From Fratercula arctica (taxonomy: Eukaryota; Chordata; Aves; Charadriiformes; Alcidae): a stretch of DNA of 64,000 bases. Position numbers and translations under genes: made by a program. Below the pieces are notes generated by a model. That model searched no databases. It saw nothing but the letters and a program-made list of their open reading frames with translations, and was not told the DNA's origin. How positions within the stretch are numbered: the first letter of the stretch is position 1; each line of letters starts with the position of its first letter. The stretch covers positions 51,301,389-51,365,388 of the forward strand of contig CANTUZ010000005.1 of the NCBI GenBank assembly GCA_947846985.1. The letters are read 5' to 3'. Positions 1-12,612 of the stretch are shown one piece after another.

Positions 1-3000
1 GTTTTTTTCATTTTAGTTCAGAAAAAAAAAAAGTAAAAAAAAGTAAAGATCTGCCATTCTATGACATTCCTGACAGGCCCACAAAGTGTAAGATAACATA
101 AACAAATATTAAAACAATAAGGTGATGTGAAGTTTGTCAGGCAAAGGCTTTTGCCTCTACCAGTAGTATTGAATTGTATATATTCTTCAATCATCTGCTA
201 CGTACCATTGTTAGAGAAGACCAAAGGATAATTTAATCCCAGAAGCAAAAGTGGTGAATTTTATTGGAGAAAACTCTGAGGCAAAGAATAACTTCACAGG
301 ATTATTAACCGAACTACTGATAACAGGCTGGGAAAACCCAAAACCTTGTAGGATACCCTACAGTCTACATAAAAAATACTGGGCAGGAGCAGACTGAGTT
401 AGTTCTCATGGATTGCATGTTTTTCCTGTGAATATGTCCTTTATCTAATCCATGTGTTGTGTGTCCTTCAGTGAAAAGATCTCCAGCTCCAGAACTTAAT
501 GGCCTAGTATTCCTTTTCCTGTTGACTACAAAGTCTGACTACAAAGTTGACTACAAAGTTGACTACAAAGTTTGTCCATGTGTTTTGACCATCTATTTGC
601 AGGAGCATAGGCAAGACTTATTCTAACTACTCCAGAATAATTTAAATGTGTTGCTCATGCTGTTTACCCAGGTTTTACCAAAATAGAGCGCATTGTACAT
701 CTAAGGTAATGTAAATCCATTAGCAAGTAGTGAAGATGATCAATTCTTGCCTTTCAGTTTAGCTAGATCTCATGTGTCCCCTTTCACCTGGTCCACCTTG
801 AAATGCCAACTGATGCCTGTTGATTTATTGCACTCCTAAGCACTTTTCTGGCCCTTATGTAAAAAAAAAGGTACTATTCCCCAGGCGGGGATAGCTTACC
901 AAAGCATGAAGTCAATGGAAACAGTCACCTGTAGTGGGCAATTTGGCATTCTTCATGCTCTTTAAAGGCAAGTCTGACGCTGACCAGAGTTTGCCCTGTG
1001 CAAATAACGTATCTAAAACGTACTGGAACTGGCTTGATCCTGACAATCATCTCACCACTATTGATCTTTGAAATGGTGGGCAGCTACCAAATGAATTAAT
1101 TTAGTGTGTATAACAGCAACAGTGAACATACTTACCAAACACTGAGGTTTTACGGTTGTACTGGTTGATGCTGAGAAAGCCTTTAAGATCCTTGAGTGAA
1201 AGATGCTGAATAATTACAAAGTATGATTATATGGGATGAAGAAAAGCTATTAGTATCATAAAAGCAAAATACCTTATTTTGCTTGCTGCTCTTCAGGGAC
1301 AATGTATAATGCAGAATACAAGCAATGTCTTGAGCTTGATCTAGGGCTTAACTGGAACCTGCTTGCACTGAACAGAAAATGCATTTTCTTGTGGCTACTG
1401 TTGAGTAATGACTAAAGCAATCTTATTTTCCATGGGCAAAAATCTTCCAAGATCTCAGTGTGGGATTCAATAATGTCTTAGGATGCTCTATCATTTGCTC
1501 ATATCAAAAAGTTCATTGGCAAAGTTCTTGACAGTGAATATTAATATCTTCATGCATAATGAACACTATTTTGGCTCATTTTCAGAGCCAGGTGTGTAAT
1601 ATTCTTCATTAGCATTATACCAGAACACTTTCACCATGAGGTGGGTTAGGGCAGAATGTTGTCACCATTCATCATCTGTAATTACACAAATTTTTGTTAC
1701 CTTTGCAGCCAAGTGCAATATACAACCAAGCACTTCTGCATATATCTAGTTAGGGGAAAAAAGTTCATAAAACAGATTCAGTAGTAACAACAACATCATG
1801 TTTAAGTTATAGTGACAAGAATTACTTTCTAACACTTTAGAAACCTATAACCCACCAAGAGTTTAAAGGTCTATTATGGTTAATGAGGCTGGTAGATGTG
1901 GTACTATTACAGGAACAAATGAACAGATATATGAACCACAGGAACAGATTGCAGTCTTAATTTTTTCTAATCTAAACTGAACTAGTACTCCCGTATAGGA
2001 CATCTATCTGAATGAAACTTAAAGTGCTGGCTTAGGTGTTAAATTATAGGACAATGGCTGGACACCTACCAAGTATTAAAGGGCAATTAACAGATTAAAT
2101 CCTCCTCAGGGGTTGTTCCAATATGCCTTGAAAAATGCTTGGTAAAAGTATTTATGGTAGGTTCTTCTGGCTCCATTTTTCCAAGTGACTAAAATTCATT
2201 CCTCCTGCTCCTTTTTGTTCACCTGTTGGAAATGTTAATGCTGTGTGACCGAAACTCTCTGCTCCATAGTATTTTGAGACTAAAATAACCCGAGTGTAGT
2301 TTAGCATTTCGAATAAAATGTTGTTACACAACATACCCCAAAAAAACCATCCCATCTTACCTTACTCAGGTAGGCCTCATCCTATCAAATGAGGGACACC
2401 CGGCCCTTCTACTGTCAAAGGCCCTCCTTACAGACGCTTACCCCAGCTTATGAGGGGTGCTATACGGGAGAGTCCAGCCCCTGCTGCTTACTGCGCCGAG
2501 AGAGCTCAGTGTGGGTTGATGTGGCTGCTGGTGCCACATGGCCTCACGCAGTTGGCACAGAGACAGCGAGGGGTCCTCTTGGAGCCAGCACAAGAGCTCT
2601 TGAATTTTTTTGGGCAGCATCTCTTTCTTTTTGATATAAAGCTGAAGAAACAGGAAGATTTTTATCAGTGTAATCTGTCTCCTTCAGTTCAGAGCTGAGT
2701 ACCACCACAGAAATGTATCAGGAATGCACACAATTTAGTATATTGTTACTTTAATTAGTGCTGTTCTTGTTGATAAGAAGATTGGACCATATCTGTTATC
2801 CTGCCTGTCCAAGATTGTTAATGGATATTAATTACATTTGGTCGTTTTGAATTGTGGGCCTTCTGTAGGACTGTCAAGAGACAACCAGATATTTCTGTTG
2901 CATTTTTTCATATGTCTGTTGAATAATTTCAGGAGTTTACGCAATGTGTTTTCTCCAAATGGGAGTTCTTGCACACCAGGGAAGTTGAAAGTAAGATCCT

Positions 3001-3107
3001 GACTTTACACTTTGCTCAGTTAAGGAGTTAAAAGAGCAGGCAACATGTATTCAATTATATTTAAGAAGTTATATGTAGTTCTCTTGTCCGTGATTAAAAA
3101 TGATAGT
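1..3107. other. non-coding, AT-rich unique DNA
   Basis: I see no gene here. Open frames are short, start nowhere in particular and match no family I know. The only structure I noticed is a 12-bp tandem repeat near 523-572, listed separately. The stretch fits the gene desert expected downstream of the minus-strand gene at the right of the window. Confidence 0.7.
523..572. repeat. 12-bp tandem repeat, four units
   Basis: The unit TGACTACAAAGT occurs four times head to tail. The first and second copies are separated by one or two extra bases and the last three are identical. The identical units suggest recent slippage or duplication. No coding role is visible. Confidence 0.9.
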
Positions 3108-3111
3108 GTAG

Positions 3112-3384
3112 AAGTAGAGACAATGCAAAGAAGGGCAAGAAAATGACACTATGGAAGGATTATAGGCTAACACATAAGAAAAGGAGTGACTGAGGAAACA
3201 AAATTAATTCTCTCTGCAGAAAGAAGGACTCAGGGGAATATGAACATAGTCTATAAATATTTCCAAGGAGATAATACAAATGAAAGAAGGGGATTATTAA
3301 TGTTATCACAAGATGGCTGCAAAAGAAGCAATGTCCTAAATGTAAGACAGGAAAAGTCTGTAACAGCAAAGATAATAAATAATT
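3112..3384 (+). mobile_element. decayed CR1/L3-like LINE fragment (ORF2 C-terminal region)
   Basis: The DNA follows, with many substitutions, the layout of the CR1/L3 ORF2 C-terminus. It has a CAAAGAAGGGCAAGAAAATG segment (compare the CAGAGGAGGGCCACGAAGATG type). This is followed by a frame reading AERRTQGNMNIVYKYFQGD, which resembles the family pattern EKRRLRGDLIAVYKYLKG. Stops and frame changes interrupt it and the 3' tail is not recognisable. It is far more diverged than the other CR1 copies in the window. Family assignment is by pattern only. Confidence 0.5.
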
Positions 3385-5586
3385 AGGAATAGACAATCTT
3401 TATGGGTTTACAGACCTTTCTGGGTGCTATCTTCAGTTCAGAGAGTATCACAGAACTAGTTTAAACATGTCAATGCCCTCTACCTCCTCCTGTCAGTTTA
3501 AATGCTATTTCACCAAGGAGACCTAGATTAAAAGAAAATCTCTTTCTAGCTACAGAGTAGCCTGTGGCTGGTGCAGAGGCTGGAAGGGCGATGACCTGAA
3601 CTAGGCTGATATAGGTGCCCTACAGTTAAAGCTGTCTAAATACTTGTACGAGCAATGTTCTCCTGGCCCTCCAGACCTCAGTTGAGGGAGCACCTTCAGC
3701 AGGTGGCGGCTTTTCCAGGAAGGAGTCAATTCAGCTCAAAGCTTGGCACCGAGCCACAAGAGTTCCTGTAAACGCCTGTCCCCCCTCCGCATCAGTGCTC
3801 TCCAAAGCCTCAGCTGCTCGCCTGACTTTGGCCACCTCCTCACTTCCAGCAGTACCTCCCTCCCCTGCTCCCCCATTCCTGCCTCACTCAGCTCAAATAG
3901 CTGTAAAATGTCTTACAAACAAAGGGACAGGTATTCCCTTAGGGCTTCTTTTAAAACATTGTATTTACTTCCATTTCCTCCTAAAATTAGGTCTCTTCTC
4001 GTAACCTTTCTTTTAAATGTGTTTCAAGGGAGCCAGTGCTCTCTTTGTATTTAGCCTCCTGAATTCGGTTGTGACTTCTCCCCCAGACTGCCCAGAAAAA
4101 CTGACTATGAGCAATAAGAATTGGTGTCATGACATTCTGCTTTTATAGCAGTACTTTCACTACCTTTAATTGAGCCAGACAGGACAGATCCAATCCCTTC
4201 TTGAAGTCTGTGAAAAAACTGCCACTGACTTCAGTGGGAGTTGCAGCCAATGAGTGGCCTTGACAGAGAGTCCAAGGGCATTTATCCACAGTCTTAGCTG
4301 AATCCAGATCTCATTTCATATAAAGGAAAAAAAAAGCTGTGCGTTTGTAGTACAAACCTGTTAAAAATTTAAATACCTGCTGCAAATAAACAAATTCACT
4401 GTAGCATGAAGGGGGATTTTCCTATTAAATTGCTGATTTTAAAGAGAATCTTTAATTCTTGGAGAAAGCTGCATTGATGCTTGTGGCTAGTATGAAAGAT
4501 CTGTTTCAAGCCTTAAATTTTTATAGCATCTTTTTAATAGCATAAACAGAGAAGTTCTTACTTCTTACATGTTACTAACACCAGTCGATACAAGCAATAA
4601 AATAGAACAATCTTCATTATTCTGTTCTATTAAAGGCTTTCTGTCTCTTAGTGATGTTACACCTTGAGACTACAAAGATTTTGCCACTTCTCTGAGATGC
4701 CTGTGTTTCAGTGCTCATCCCCAGTCCCTCATCAACCAGCCTGCGGATGCCAAACCATTTCACCAAGTGGAGCCTTTTATTTCCTGCAGGCTTGTTTGGT
4801 TTTAGACAGCGGCTTTTGCAACTTATTTCAGTCTCCAGCGCTGCACTCACGTAAGGATACCTGCAGGAGCCAGGGAGGGCTCAGGCAGTGCAGTGGAAGC
4901 AGCACAGTGCTCCCCATGCCCTGCTTACAGGCTTCATCCTCCTCAGGCTGAGAAGGGAAAAGGTGCAGATCACCCCTAAGGTGGAGACAGCTCTCCCAGG
5001 AAATGCTCCTGCCCAAAGTTCATGTTTCTGCTTTCTCTCTACAAGGAGCAGGAGCTTGTCTAAGGACTTCAGGCACATCAGTGCCACCTTATCTCATTTT
5101 GGACACCAGGGCCTTGGTTGCTTGTCCGAGTGCAAAGCTCCAGGATGCTTATGTTCCCCTGGTGCTCACTGAGGCTTAAATATTGAGAGTTCATTTTTGG
5201 AAATGACACCTTACATGCTTTGAAAACTTCACCCTGTCAATGCAAAGCTGTTATTTCAAACCCAAAAGGAAAAGAATATATGTAGGTTTCAAATGCTGTC
5301 TTACGGTGTAAAGATATTTCCATAATATCAAGAGAAAGCAGGTTTGTATGAGCTTATGCCTCGAGCACACTGTATGCATCCCATAATGTATGTTTTCATT
5401 GTTAATTGCTATCATTATTTGAAATATTTTTTGCTTAAGACAACAACATGATTGTAGGAATCTGGGAACTGAAGAAAAAATCCATCTGTGCATCAAGCAA
5501 GCTGGTGGTGCAGTACTTCCAGTAGTAACTCGGTGTCAGTCAAGTTATCCACCGTTGCTTTTACTATCAGTCTCTTTATAATCACT

Positions 5587-5609
5587 TTTGAGTCCTTCAG
5601 GGACTCAAA
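5587..5609. other. short perfect hairpin, 9-bp stem
   Basis: TTTGAGTCC (5587-5595) is followed by a 5-base loop and its exact complement GGACTCAAA (5601-5609). The stem is too short for a typical microRNA precursor, and I see no longer pairing in the flanks. Confidence 0.7.
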
Positions 5610-7484
5610 CTTTTTCTTCATAATAAGACAAATAAAAAATACAGAGAGCAAAGATGAAACTGTTTAATGAGAATGAGCATGAATTTGAACTCCTGTCTCT
5701 TCATACTCCGGTCCCTGGATTTTTGTTGCTTTGTTTCTCTTAAATGTTTCTACTGTGCCGTTGGGAATGAGAGTGCTTACAGATTTTATTTCTTTTAAAT
5801 AAAGCCTTTTAAAGAGTATTCTGCATCCTCATCACATACACAATAATAATAATGACTTGACTAGTAATTGTGCTGAGGGGGGAAAGGCTGCCAAAAGCAG
5901 ATGTTAAAAAATAGCAGTATAATTTAAAGATGTGCTTTAAAAATGTCTCCTGGTTCCCAAGTTACTGTCTTTCCTTTTTGTCTTTTTCATCTGCATAAAT
6001 GAGTTGATGTTAAATCCTTAGGAATCATAGCATGTATGAAATAGCGAGTATCAATAGTAACACTGATTTGGTAACTCATGTACTGAATATATTATTAAAT
6101 TATAGTGTCTTGCCCTGATGTAATGTTTATAATCCTGAAGGATACTAGAGTATTTTGCTAACTTGATATATAAGAAATACATGTTAGCGAAGTATGACAC
6201 AAAGAGGTGATAGGCACTGGTTTGAAATGGTTGCAATACAAACGTGCACCATTTCCTTCCATTGTCATTCCACTACAACTGTTAGAAAAAGACTGTTTCA
6301 GGAACATTTCAGATAATTTTAAGTAATTATATAACAATTTTTCTAACCCATTGAGTAAAACCAGATGTTTCAGTAATTTTGACTCAAACAGCGTGTGTCA
6401 CAACGTCCTTTCTCAAATTCCCTTTTTATCTGTACCAGTGTCATGACATTACATTCATTGTTTCTGCCCATTCCAGAGTTCAGAAGCAAGTGCTAGCAAG
6501 TCGCAATTCTCCCCTTTCAAAAAGGACAAAAATTCTGCTTTCTGGCCCAACAAGGCAGCGAGACAATGGGCTTCAAAGTCATGTCATTTTCATGGTTAGG
6601 AAACCCATCGCTCACACGGCCCTGGGCTCCGTCTGGATGGCTTGCGTAATTGTTCCCCTCTGAGGGAAGAGGGAAGACATGCTTTCTGTCAGAGAGATTT
6701 TAAAAGAGATGATGGGTCCTTGAAGCTGCTCAGGGGGCTGTAATAGTTCATTCGTTGGCATACTAATGTATTGTGGAAAGACAGAACTAAGAAAAGGGAG
6801 AGATTACTTTGCCCAGCAATCAGCCATGAGGTACATGCAGTAACCGTTTTACAGTGCACCAATATAAGATGCCCAGCAGCTTAGGACAAGAAATGAAAAG
6901 GATCCTACATCCAGCTGAAAGAAGAAAGAGGCAATTTAAGATTTTTTTATGCAGAGGTGTGATTAATAGCAGCTGTGATGATACATTGGCGTGCATCTTT
7001 CCTTGCTTCTACTAGGGATTTAGTTATGTGGAAAGTAACTTGTTCCGTGTTGAACACGTGGGGTTAGAAGCCCTAATACCTGATGGAGGATGCATTAATT
7101 CTTGGGGTCTGATAGTTTCCCTTACTCAGAAAGGAATTTCAGTACTTCAAGCAGATCACCAGACCCCAATCACGCTGCTGCCCTGACATGGTGATACTCG
7201 AATGAATTTCTTGCTGTAACGATATGCATAGCTGCATCAAATCCACAGTGTCTGCAGTTTTGGCAATTAATGTCAAAGTACAGTCGTACAATAAGAACAT
7301 GTTTTCACAGGGTGGATGTAGCCACAGTCTCTGAAGACCAGACTTAAGATTCACCAGTTTCATTTATCAAAGGATGCTAGTCACAGCTTACCAGCACCAC
7401 ACAGGAAGAAGCAATCTCTACTCCACTTACTTATCCAGCTGAATCCTGCTTAAAATCAGTACTCTGTAACAGCTTTAATATTAC

Positions 7485-7760
7485 CTGAACGCAAATGGGT
7501 GGCAAAATGATTTGCCAGTACTACTTCGTGTGTGGCAGTAATGCCCATTAAGCGCAGTGTTGTGAAAATTTGCATTTGTTTCATTGATAACAGTGTGCTT
7601 TTTAGACAGTAAATTTCTGCAGTAGTTAATTACTACCCCTCTGAGGTGGATAATAAAGGTAATCAGACAGGCTTTTCCAGCATGGTACCATCGCAGGAAT
7701 GTGATAGCCGCTCAGAACCTGACCGCCTGCTGCGTACTGCTGCTTAATTAAGTATTCCTC
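7485..7760. promoter_or_regulatory. candidate conserved non-coding element
   Basis: This non-coding stretch holds a perfect POU octamer ATTTGCAT (7568-7575), followed by TTGTTTCATTGATAA, which contains SOX-like TTGTT and ATTGA. It also has TTAATTA (7626-7632) in a near-palindromic setting and TTAATTAA (7744-7751). There are no stops-free frames and no repeat signature. The clustering of homeodomain, POU and SOX cores in a developmental gene desert is the only argument; conservation was not tested. Confidence 0.3.
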
Positions 7761-9239
7761 TAGTGTTTAGTATTTAACAGTTTGTGATATTTAAATTCTA
7801 TCTGATCCATCTTCTAGTGCTCATCACTCATTAAAAGAACAAGCAAAAAACAAAAATGCAGCCCTTAAGAAGACAGTGCTAGGTGGAGAATAACACTCAG
7901 CCTTGATCCAAACAGGAGTATCATGGGTTGGGATTTTCCAAGTGGGAGTCTTCAAAATAGCTGTGAGCAAAAAAATGTCTGACATCAAAATTCTAGGGGC
8001 AAAAAACCCCACAGTGTGAGTTAATGAAGGGAAGTACCTTTTCAAAGCTCAATAGAAAGGTCTGTAAAACTATTAAAACCCTGTACGTTTCATGTTTAGT
8101 ATGTGAAGCCTGTTTCCATAGGCATGTTTACACATAGTTTCCTATTGAAGGCTCCCAGATGTGGCATTCTGTAGCTGTAAGCTGTATTTATGCGCAGTTC
8201 TGCTAATCCTTGGTCCCAGGGCTGCCTGGAGTCTGTAGAAACACTTTGTCTCTGTAGACAAGTCCTTGTAAATCTCTCCTTGTTGAAGGATTTAGTTCAC
8301 TGATTGTCAACCATGAGATACTTCATAAAACAATTTACAGACGAATATAGCCTTCTCCTTCAGCCTTTTACTGGCTAGGCTGTTACACTAGGTAACCTTT
8401 TAATGACTGTATTCCATTTTAACTTGACTCCAGAGACAGAGAAAAAAAAAGAAAGAAAAGCTCCTTCCTTAATTCTTTGCATTTTTCACACGGTGTCTGC
8501 TGCAGCAAATTAGGCAAGATTGATTGGTTTGGTTTGGTTTTTCATTCTAAAATACTGTCTTCTGTGATAGAAACCAACATGTAACTCCCAGAGGAAGCTG
8601 GGTAAGTTTGGGAATTGTCAGGCTCATAGCTCCAATACCCAGCAATTTGTGCTTTCTCAAAACACCTTCACTTCCTTACCTAAACAGGTTCACTTCAAAG
8701 AAAGAAATGTATGCCAGGAAAATTAAATTCCTGGTGTTGAGGTGGTAATTGAGCAGTTTCTTTAGCAGAAATTAGAGGCAGTCATTGCTAAAGAAGAGGC
8801 TGGAAGCAGTGAAGACTGGCTGATGTTGTGTAAGATGTGCATTCAGCGTTACTACCTCGACACATTGCTACCCCTTGTCTGTAACAGAGGCCAGCAAGGT
8901 CCAGATTTTCCCTGGTGTTCCTGTGCATCAGACCATTTGCACAGTCTGAAGCAACATCACACATCTTAGTATCGCTCTTGATCTTGCCAAATAACTGGAA
9001 ACTTGAACTGCAGCGCTGGAGTTTGTTACGTAGGCCCATCTCCAGTAGAAATGCAACACAAGACCCATTAACAGGAGTGTCTACCTAATGATTTAAAACC
9101 AATGATTACGATGGATGTGTAGGGAGTGTGTGCCACGATTAACATTATATATTATTCACTTGGCTTAGGTGATCAGACCAACTGGATGGTGATCATTCCC
9201 CCGAAGGAGTGAATGATTTATATGATCTAATATGGATTA

Positions 9240-9253
9240 ATTTACATGTAAAT
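9240..9253. other. 14-bp perfect palindrome
   Basis: ATTTACATGTAAAT reads the same on both strands. It follows a stretch with several GATC and GATT words. It could be a dimeric transcription-factor site or chance in AT-rich DNA. Confidence 0.5.
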
Positions 9254-11770
9254 CACTTGGTAATACTGCAGCTTCTGCTTGAAAATCTGTCTGCATTCAA
9301 GAAAGAAAAGCACTTTTTTTGTGACTATGGGAATCTTTATAAGACTGTGTCACCTCTGTTTTAAAAACCTATCACAGAAGTCCAGAGGTTCACTTTCTCT
9401 AATTCACGAGAGCAGTGATTTTCACACAGTGTCTAATCTGAACCCCTCATCTGGCCCTCCTGCTTGATGAATGTTTTCCAGTGAAGACAAGAATTGACAA
9501 TCAATCAGCAATACGCATTCTTTTATGACTTGTTGAGACTAAGTTGTTTTCTTGGGACACGCTGATGATTTTTAGCACATAATTCACACCATGCAGTCAG
9601 GCATCAAGGTGACATGGTAGCTTTTGGTTCTCAGACTGGATAAACTAAGTTTTATGAGAAATCTTTTACGATAAATCTTTTTACTGCTTCCACTGATCGC
9701 TAGAGATAGTTCTTTTGCATGCGAAAATAATAAATGGTTTTGTTCAGAATGTCAGACATTTTAAGTGTGAATACTGGACTAATACTTGCGATGATAATAT
9801 TAGTGATATTTTTGCTTTTAAGAAAATTATTTATTAGATTACACGGTTATACCCCTAATTAATAGATGACCTAGCTATACCCCTAACTTAAGTGGTATAC
9901 GTGTAAACTGTTTAAGCAAGGTGTGATGAATCCCAGCTATTGTCCTTGCATCTTTTGTCAACATGATGAAAAAGGGTGAACTACTTTTAAAGACACTGCT
10001 GGAGAGAACAGATTATATTCCTGAGTCTGCCGCAGACCTCCCCTGTGTCTGGCGGAGTGTCCCCCCTGTAGCAAGATGCGTGACCGGAGGACAGTGTCCT
10101 GCTCACATTAATACAGCCACGGTGATGCTGGCACACCTCTGACTGCAGGGTAATGGTGACCATCATAATCAGAGATCAAATCAGCTTTTCTTTCCATTGG
10201 GCAGTGAAGCGGCATGAGAACTACGTGATTTTAGCTGGGACTTGGAAATTGTTTTGGGATGCAGCTCCCGGGGAAAGAGGGTAAAATACAGTCTGTAATG
10301 CCGTCGGCTCTTACCAGTAGGATTGAAAGTTTCAGCATCTCCCAGTGCTTTCTTATACCTTCCTCTCTGCCTCCCTTATCAAAAAAGTCTGAGGTAGTTA
10401 CTGACAAGCAAGAGGTCACGTGTTCAGGGCAGGTGCTAGCTTATGCTAAATGCCAATTTATACCAATTTTAAGTAACAAGGAAATGTTACCTGTGCCAAG
10501 AATACAGGTATCTCGAATCTGATTAGATGCGTAAGTGTCTCTGTGGATCAATTACCAGAAGGTTTCTGCTGGATTTGGCAGAGAAGCGCTATCTGACTAG
10601 AATAACCCAAAAAATATCTTTCTTGCTAATAGTTTAATAATGTATTTCTTTCCTTCCTTCTGTCTCCATTTCTAAATCCTTTCAGCCTTAGAGTGTCATT
10701 CCTTCAATGTTAAAAATGATTAGTCCTTCTGACCAAGCTAGATCTTAAAATTTAGAGAGGAATATAAGATGTACTCCCATATTTTTTCTTCTTTTTGCCT
10801 GCCTGTAAATTATTTCCTTCTATCTTAGTAACTGTGTAACTAAATCTCAGGATGCAGCAAAGACGACAGTTCTCTACAGTGGTCCCCTGCAAGGGCAGCA
10901 GAATTGGAGGACCTGACCTATTTCTTCAGCTTGTCATGGTCCTGGAAAGCCAAAATATCTAGTGCCTCTCCTGAGGGGTGGGGAGCTGGTGTGGGGCATG
11001 GGCAGGGATGACAGTGCTGCCCTGGCAGAAACTGCTCTTGTTGCCTCAAAACCAAGGCTGGCTCTGGCAGCCACTGAGGAGAAGGACCCCCACGGCTCTC
11101 CACAGGACTCTCCATCCACAGCTCTTATCCATCCCCAGCTTCTCAATTCTCAGGGCAACAGAAAGCAGTCGAGCTTACGTCTGTAATCCTGAAGTGTCCC
11201 TTGAGTATAGACTTACTGCATGATTGAAAACTGCTCACCTAAAAAGTCTGCAAGATCCATTTTATGGGCCCATCTCTATGCAAACTTCTGCCTGTCCCTG
11301 TAAAACATCGATCCACACACAAAAAAACCAAATCTTGCATAAAGTTTGTCCATGCAGTGTTGACATATATGCAATAAGTTGCTATCCAGTCTTATTTTTC
11401 CCTGTGAGCCATTTATTTCCAGTTTAGAACTTTGAAATACAACTTCTGAAAAGCTTTGCTGAGCAGTTAATATTGGGCTTTTCTGTCATTTAATTTAATG
11501 CTACCAAGTCCTTCCCATTTCTCCGTGTTCACCTCTCTCGCTCACACTGAGTGCCTCTCTTTCTCGCACTTCAATCTTACAGCTTTTGAAATACACACCA
11601 TTAAATGGATACTGTCATGGGATTTACTCCTTGCAGTTTGTCCCTGAGGGGAGATGAGGAGGCGGTGTCACCGTCTATGTCAATGAACAACTAGAGTACA
11701 TGGAGCTCCACCTGGGGATGGATGAAGAGACAACCAAGAGTTTATAGGTCAGGATTAAAGGGAGGGCTGG

Positions 11771-12328
11771 GTGGATGAGGCCCTCTATAGACAGATAGGA
11801 GCAGCCTCATGTTCACAAGCCCTGGTCCTCACAGGGGACTTCAACCACCCTGATATCTGTTGGAGGGACAACACAGCAGGGGATAAGCAAACCAGGAGTT
11901 TCCTGGAATGCAGTGATGATAACTTCTTTCTCCAAGTGACAGAGGAGTCAATGAGAAGAGGTGCCATGCTGGACCTTGTTCTCACCAGCAAGGAGGGGAT
12001 GGTGGGGAATGTGAAGCTCAAGGGCAGGCTTGGCTGCAGTGATCATGAGATGGTGGAGTTCAAGGTCCTTAGGGCAGTGAGGAGGGTGCACAACAAGTTT
12101 CCTGCCCTGGACTTCAGGAGAGTAGATTTTGGCCTCTTCAGGGATCTGCTTGGCAGAATACTGTGGGATAAAGCCCTGGAGGGAAGAGGGGCCCAAGAAA
12201 GCTTGTTAATATTCAAGGATCACCACCTCCAAGCTCAGGAGCAATTCACCCCAACAAAGAGGAAGTCAGGCAAAAACACCAGGAGGCCTGCATGGATGAA
12301 CAAGGAGCTCCTGGAGAAACTCAAATAG
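11771..12328 (+). pseudogene. CR1 ORF2 endonuclease remnant
   Basis: One open frame of 185 codons carries the C-terminal half of an exonuclease-endonuclease-phosphatase fold. Near residue 22 is LTGDFNHPDICW, with the GDFN catalytic motif. Later comes DLVLTSKEGMVG, then GCSDHEMVEF with the SDH catalytic motif near residue 90. In intact CR1 this enzyme nicks target DNA to prime reverse transcription. The upstream half with the other catalytic residues is missing or broken. The frame ends at a stop just after KELLEKLK, where the parent ORF would continue into the RT. It is a relic inside the LINE, not a host gene. Confidence 0.9.
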
Positions 12329-12612
12329 AAAAAGGAAGACTACAGAGGGTGGAAGCAAGGACAGGTAGCCTGGGAGGAATACAGAGAAACTCTCTGAGCA
12401 GCCAGGGATCAGGTTAAGAGAGCTAAAGCCAGGGACCTGGTTACCCAGTATACGGAGAAGACTGACGTACTCAACAACTTTTTTGCCTCAGTCTTCACTG
12501 GCAAGTGCTCTAGCCACACCACCCAACTCACAGAAGGCAAAGGCAGGGATTGGGAGAGGAACCACCCTCTGTAGGAGAAGACCAGGTCTGAGGCCATCTA
12601 AGGAACCTGAAG

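Larger units (their letters stand above)
3385..11639. other. non-coding desert DNA with scattered motif clusters
   Basis: I recognise no gene in this 8 kb. A few stretches stand out: a 9-bp-stem hairpin at 5587-5609, a POU-octamer and TAATTA-rich stretch at 7485-7760, and a 14-bp perfect palindrome at 9240-9253. A moderately GC-rich stretch at 10920-11120 has open frames on both strands but no recognisable product. The C-rich segment at 3770-3900 also gives no credible protein. Confidence 0.6.

Noticed and set aside
2389..2698. Cluster of overlapping short frames on both strands
   Set aside because: Local GC rise only; no family, splice pattern or repeat signature.
4190..4260. Words like CCACTGACTTCAGTGGGAGT recalling phrases common in ancient amniote repeats
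   Set aside because: Too short to assign to a family by eye; a profile search would be needed.
6770..6840. Possible reverse-strand MIR-like words around GGGAGAGATTACTTTGCCCA
   Set aside because: Only one or two words match, too little to call an element.
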